Of a DNA stretch of 33,594 nt, positions 31,238 through 33,594 are shown in pieces; position 1 is the stretch's first letter; every line of letters begins with the position of its first letter. The notes below the pieces were generated by a model. The model ran no database searches. It saw nothing but the letters and a program-made list of their open reading frames with translations, and had not been told where the DNA came from. This stretch comes from JAAYFT01 sp041655755. Its GTDB lineage: Bacteria > Bacillota > Clostridia > Tissierellales > Tissierellaceae. Both the position numbers and the translations under genes were made by a program. The stretch is from NCBI GenBank assembly GCA_041655755.1, contig JBBAEY010000011.1:1-33594 (forward strand), read 5' to 3'.

Positions 31238-31522
31238 TTGAAGCTGATCATCGCTATTATTCAAGACGAATATATGAACAAGGTAGCCAAGATATTGATG
31301 GAAAACAAAATAAGGATAACAAAACTATCCTCAACTGGAGGCTTTTTAAAATCGGGCAATACCACCCTTTTCATAGGTATAGAGGAGGACAGGGTGGATT
31401 TAGTAGTGGAATTGATAAAGGAGCAGTGTTCTAGCAAGAATGTTAAATCGGGCAATAGGGATCTGGTCGTCGGTGGAGCAAATCTTTTTGTAATGGATAT
31501 AGACCAGTATATGAAAATATAG
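31238..31522 (+). CDS. Second DarA-like protein with a shortened B-loop
   Basis: A protein of 94 residues closely related to the preceding DarA: 31-TKLSSTGGFLKSGNTTL-like core identical, including R26, T28, F36 and N41. Residues corresponding to the B-loop (69-90 of the first copy) are reduced to about eight (KNVKSGNR), so about 14 residues are missing. The start is TTG 31238, 7 bases after GGAGG. It probably keeps the ligand pocket but loses the surface that changes with the ligand. It may form mixed trimers with the first copy. It occupies the place of yaaR in the B. subtilis order. Confidence 0.85.
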   Translation: MKLIIAIIQDEYMNKVAKILMENKIRITKLSSTGGFLKSGNTTLFIGIEEDRVDLVVELIKEQCSSKNVKSGNRDLVVGGANLFVMDIDQYMKI

Positions 31523-32503
31523 TTGAGCCAGGACATGGACTTTACGGATATAGTAGGACACGAAAGACAGATTGAATCCCTTAAGAGTGCCATAGGAAGG
31601 GGAGCAGTAAGCCATAGTTACTTGTTCGAGGGAGAAGAAGGTCTGGGAAAAAGGGATCTGGCCCTTGTATTTGCCAAAACCCTCCTATGTGAGAAAGAAC
31701 AGGCCCAGCCCTGCAACCAGTGCCACTCCTGTAGAAAATTTGACAGCGATAACCACCCTGACCTAAAGGTCCTGACCCCTGAGAAAAACATTATAAGCTT
31801 AAAGAAAATAGAAGCTATAATAAGGGACATGGCTACAAGGCCCTTTGAGGGGAGGAGAAAAATCTATATTATAGATCAGAGCCATACCATGAGGCTAGAA
31901 AGCCAAAATGCACTGTTGAAGACTCTGGAGGAGCCTCCAGACTATGTAAATATAATACTGATAAGCCCATACAAGAATAAGATATTACCGACAATCTTGT
32001 CTAGGTGTCAGGTTGTTAAATTTTATCCCCTGAAAAATTCTACGATTACAAATCTATTGGTTGATAAATATAATATTGATAGGGATAGGGCAAGCTTTAT
32101 AGGGGCATTTACCAAGGGAACCGTCAGGAGGTCCATTGATTATGCCACTTCTGATGACCTCTTTGAAAAGAGGGAAGAGCTGATAAAAATAATCGACGCC
32201 CTATTGAAGGGAGATAAGACAAGGGCCCTTACTTCTTTGGATTTTTTTAGTGCAAACAAGGAAAATGCTGAGGAAATCTTGGATATTATGATTTATTGGT
32301 TTAGGGACTTGCTGGTTTATAAGGAGACTGGAAACCCAAGTCTATTGGTAAATGTGGATAAAGTAGAAGTATTATCCAGCCAAAAGCTTGTGGATTTAAG
32401 CAGGATTAATGATATAATATACAGAATAGACGAAACCAAAAATAATATTAAGAGAAATGTCAATTTTAATCTATTGATAGAAACAATGCTTCTCAGTATA
32501 TAG
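31523..32503 (+). CDS. holB: DNA polymerase III delta-prime subunit
   Basis: A protein of 326 residues of the clamp-loader AAA+ family. The Walker A region is degenerate (GEEGLGKRDLA, R for T/S), as expected of delta-prime, which does not hydrolyse ATP. A zinc module (C56, C64, C67, C70) and TILSRCQ (SRC sensor/arginine-finger motif) are present, together with LKTLEEPPDYVNIILIS. It loads the beta clamp with tau and delta. TTG 31523 is the first codon after the upstream stop and has no clear ribosome site; ATG 31535 is an alternative start (residue 5). Confidence 0.92.
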   Translation: MSQDMDFTDIVGHERQIESLKSAIGRGAVSHSYLFEGEEGLGKRDLALVFAKTLLCEKEQAQPCNQCHSCRKFDSDNHPDLKVLTPEKNIISLKKIEAIIRDMATRPFEGRRKIYIIDQSHTMRLESQNALLKTLEEPPDYVNIILISPYKNKILPTILSRCQVVKFYPLKNSTITNLLVDKYNIDRDRASFIGAFTKGTVRRSIDYATSDDLFEKREELIKIIDALLKGDKTRALTSLDFFSANKENAEEILDIMIYWFRDLLVYKETGNPSLLVNVDKVEVLSSQKLVDLSRINDIIYRIDETKNNIKRNVNFNLLIETMLLSI

Positions 32504-32515
32504 GAGGAAACATTC

Positions 32516-33415
32516 ATGATAAAAGTAGTAGGAGTAAGATTTAAGAAGGCGGGGAAAATATATTATTTTGACCCCGGTGATATAGATGTGTATTTTAATG
32601 ACTTTGTAGTGGTAGAGACAGCTAGGGGAGTAGAATTTGGCCATGTGGTAGTGGGACCCAAGGAGGTTACAGAGGATGAAATCGTAGCTCCTTTGAAGAG
32701 AGTAATCAGGGTAGCCCTAGATGAGGACTTTGAAATTCATAGACAGAATAAGAAAAAGGCCGACGATGCCTTAGCCCTCTGCCAGGAAAAGGTAGACGAG
32801 CATGGACTTTCAATGAAGCTGGTAGATGTGGAATACACCTTTGACAACAACAAGGTAATATTCTATTTTACAGCAGATGGAAGGGTTGACTTTAGGGAAT
32901 TGGTCAAGGATCTGGCCATAATTTTCAAAACCAGAATCGAGCTTAGGCAAATAGGAGTAAGGGACGAAGCCAAAATGATAGGTGGCATAGGCCCCTGCGG
33001 CAAGCCCCTGTGCTGTGGCCAGTTTTTAGGTGAATTTGAACCCGTGTCTATAAAGATGGCCAAGGAACAGAGTCTGTCCCTAAATCCAACAAAGATATCG
33101 GGCCTCTGTGGACGCTTGATGTGCTGTCTAAAGTTTGAGCACAATGTATACGAGGAACTTTTAGACAAGATGCCTGACCTAGGAGCCATAGTCAAGACCG
33201 ATGAGGGAAAGGGTATCGTAGTAGAAACCTACACCCTGCTTGAAAAGGTCAAGGTAAAGGTAAGGCTAAAGGACAACACTGATGACCTCATGTATTTCCA
33301 GGTCAAGGATATAGTAGATACTGGAAAAATAGACCCTGCCTATGCCAGGATTTTGGGCAATGATGAGATAGCCAATGGAGACAAGGCGAATATTGAAAAT
33401 TTAGAAGAATTATAA
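32516..33415 (+). CDS. ricT: PSP1/RicT family regulator (YaaT)
   Basis: A protein of 299 residues with a PSP1 domain. Six cysteines in two triads, C161, C166, C167 (GPCGKPLCCGQF) and C198, C203, C204 (GLCGRLMCCLKF), are the ligands shared with RicA and RicF for [4Fe-4S] clusters in B. subtilis. There the RicAFT complex affects RNase Y activity, mRNA maturation, sporulation and biofilm entry. RBS AGGAGG precedes ATG 32516 by 7 bases. The gene follows holB as in Bacillus. ricA and ricF are not in this window. Confidence 0.93.
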   Translation: MIKVVGVRFKKAGKIYYFDPGDIDVYFNDFVVVETARGVEFGHVVVGPKEVTEDEIVAPLKRVIRVALDEDFEIHRQNKKKADDALALCQEKVDEHGLSMKLVDVEYTFDNNKVIFYFTADGRVDFRELVKDLAIIFKTRIELRQIGVRDEAKMIGGIGPCGKPLCCGQFLGEFEPVSIKMAKEQSLSLNPTKISGLCGRLMCCLKFEHNVYEELLDKMPDLGAIVKTDEGKGIVVETYTLLEKVKVKVRLKDNTDDLMYFQVKDIVDTGKIDPAYARILGNDEIANGDKANIENLEEL

Positions 33416-33447
33416 TAGTCAAACATATTAAATATATCTTTTATTAT

Positions 33448-33477
33448 TTGAATAAATCTGTTAGAATTAGATAGAAA
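33448..33477 (+). promoter_or_regulatory. Possible promoter of the terminal ferredoxin gene
   Basis: TTGAAT (33448-33453), 18 bases, TAGAAA (33472-33477). The match is moderate. The ribosome site GAGGGGGTG lies 5 bases before ATG 33510. Confidence 0.4.
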
Positions 33478-33509
33478 TAGTTATTATATTAACTGAGGGG
33501 GTGTAACAA

Positions 33510-33594
33510 ATGGCATATGTAATTAACGACGATTGTATAGCATGTGGTGCATGTTTACCAGAGTGTCCAACTGACTCCATTACGGAGGGAGATA
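33510..33594 (+). CDS. Ferredoxin, 3' truncated by the window
   Basis: Only the first 28 codons are present. They contain the cysteine motif C9, C12, C15, C19 (CIACGACLPECP) of a 2x[4Fe-4S] ferredoxin; the second cluster lies beyond the window edge. Start ATG 33510 follows GAGGGGGTG. It is a different gene from the oxidoreductase ferredoxin at 18318. It is probably the general low-potential electron carrier. Confidence 0.88.
   Translation, partial: MAYVINDDCIACGACLPECPTDSITEGD

Noticed and set aside
1..33594. CRISPR array, prophage or insertion sequence
   Set aside because: No regularly spaced direct repeats, transposase, integrase or phage structural genes were seen on reading.

Overview
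The window looks like chromosome from a low-GC, spore-forming anaerobe of the Clostridia, probably the Tissierellales (inference). The reasons are: AGG-rich arginine codons; frequent GTG and TTG starts behind strong AGGAGG-type ribosome sites; ferredoxin-linked amino-acid-type fermentation genes; sporulation genes (bofA, gin); and the Firmicute gene order gin-tmk-darA-holB-ricT. Nearly every gene is on the + strand; the exception is one tRNA-Val. No phage, insertion sequence or CRISPR array was seen.

Layout. (1) 1-2530: 3' end of a large LPXTG surface adhesin with SpaA/Cna-B-like and SdrD-B-like domains, followed by a terminator. (2) 2531-11496: a class I cyclic-di-GMP riboswitch with its own promoter and terminator leads into a chemotaxis operon (cheY, cheA, cheW, mcp, cheR, cheB) that continues into a PAS histidine kinase and a single-domain response regulator. 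(3) 11533-20950: an IclR-family regulator and a likely catabolic operon: NhaC-type antiporter, butyrate kinase, phosphate butyryltransferase, MFS carrier, D-2-hydroxyacid dehydrogenase, ferredoxin, and the alpha, beta and gamma subunits of a 2-oxoacid:ferredoxin oxidoreductase. Four copies of a GGAAC-N3-GTTCC-like palindrome sit before iclR, before nhaC (two) and before the ferredoxin. (4) 20990-24942: a stand-alone chemoreceptor, tRNA-Val(GAC), a 32-residue membrane peptide, a YibE/F-like membrane protein, yaaL and bofA. (5) 24984-26680: a compact restriction-modification pair between bofA and rplY. (6) 26695-29888: rplY (L25/Ctc) and the two-gene AmmeMemoRadiSam system. (7) 29892-33415: gin, tmk, two tandem darA-like genes, holB and ricT, then the start of a ferredoxin gene cut by the window edge.

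How the genes work together. The riboswitch could make the whole chemosensory operon respond to cyclic-di-GMP, the sessile/motile second messenger; a segment of the aptamer can also pair with the terminator, which gives a plausible switching mechanism. The IclR cluster contains, in one regulated block, the steps to import a 2-hydroxy- or 2-oxoacid, oxidise it, decarboxylate it to an acyl-CoA with reduction of ferredoxin, and recover ATP through the acyl phosphate. The substrate is not known; a branched-chain acid giving isobutyrate or isovalerate is the best guess. The gin-ricT block is conserved housekeeping with one oddity: two adjacent PII-like cyclic-di-AMP receptor genes, the second lacking most of the B-loop.

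All calls come from reading the sequence and translations; no database search was run.
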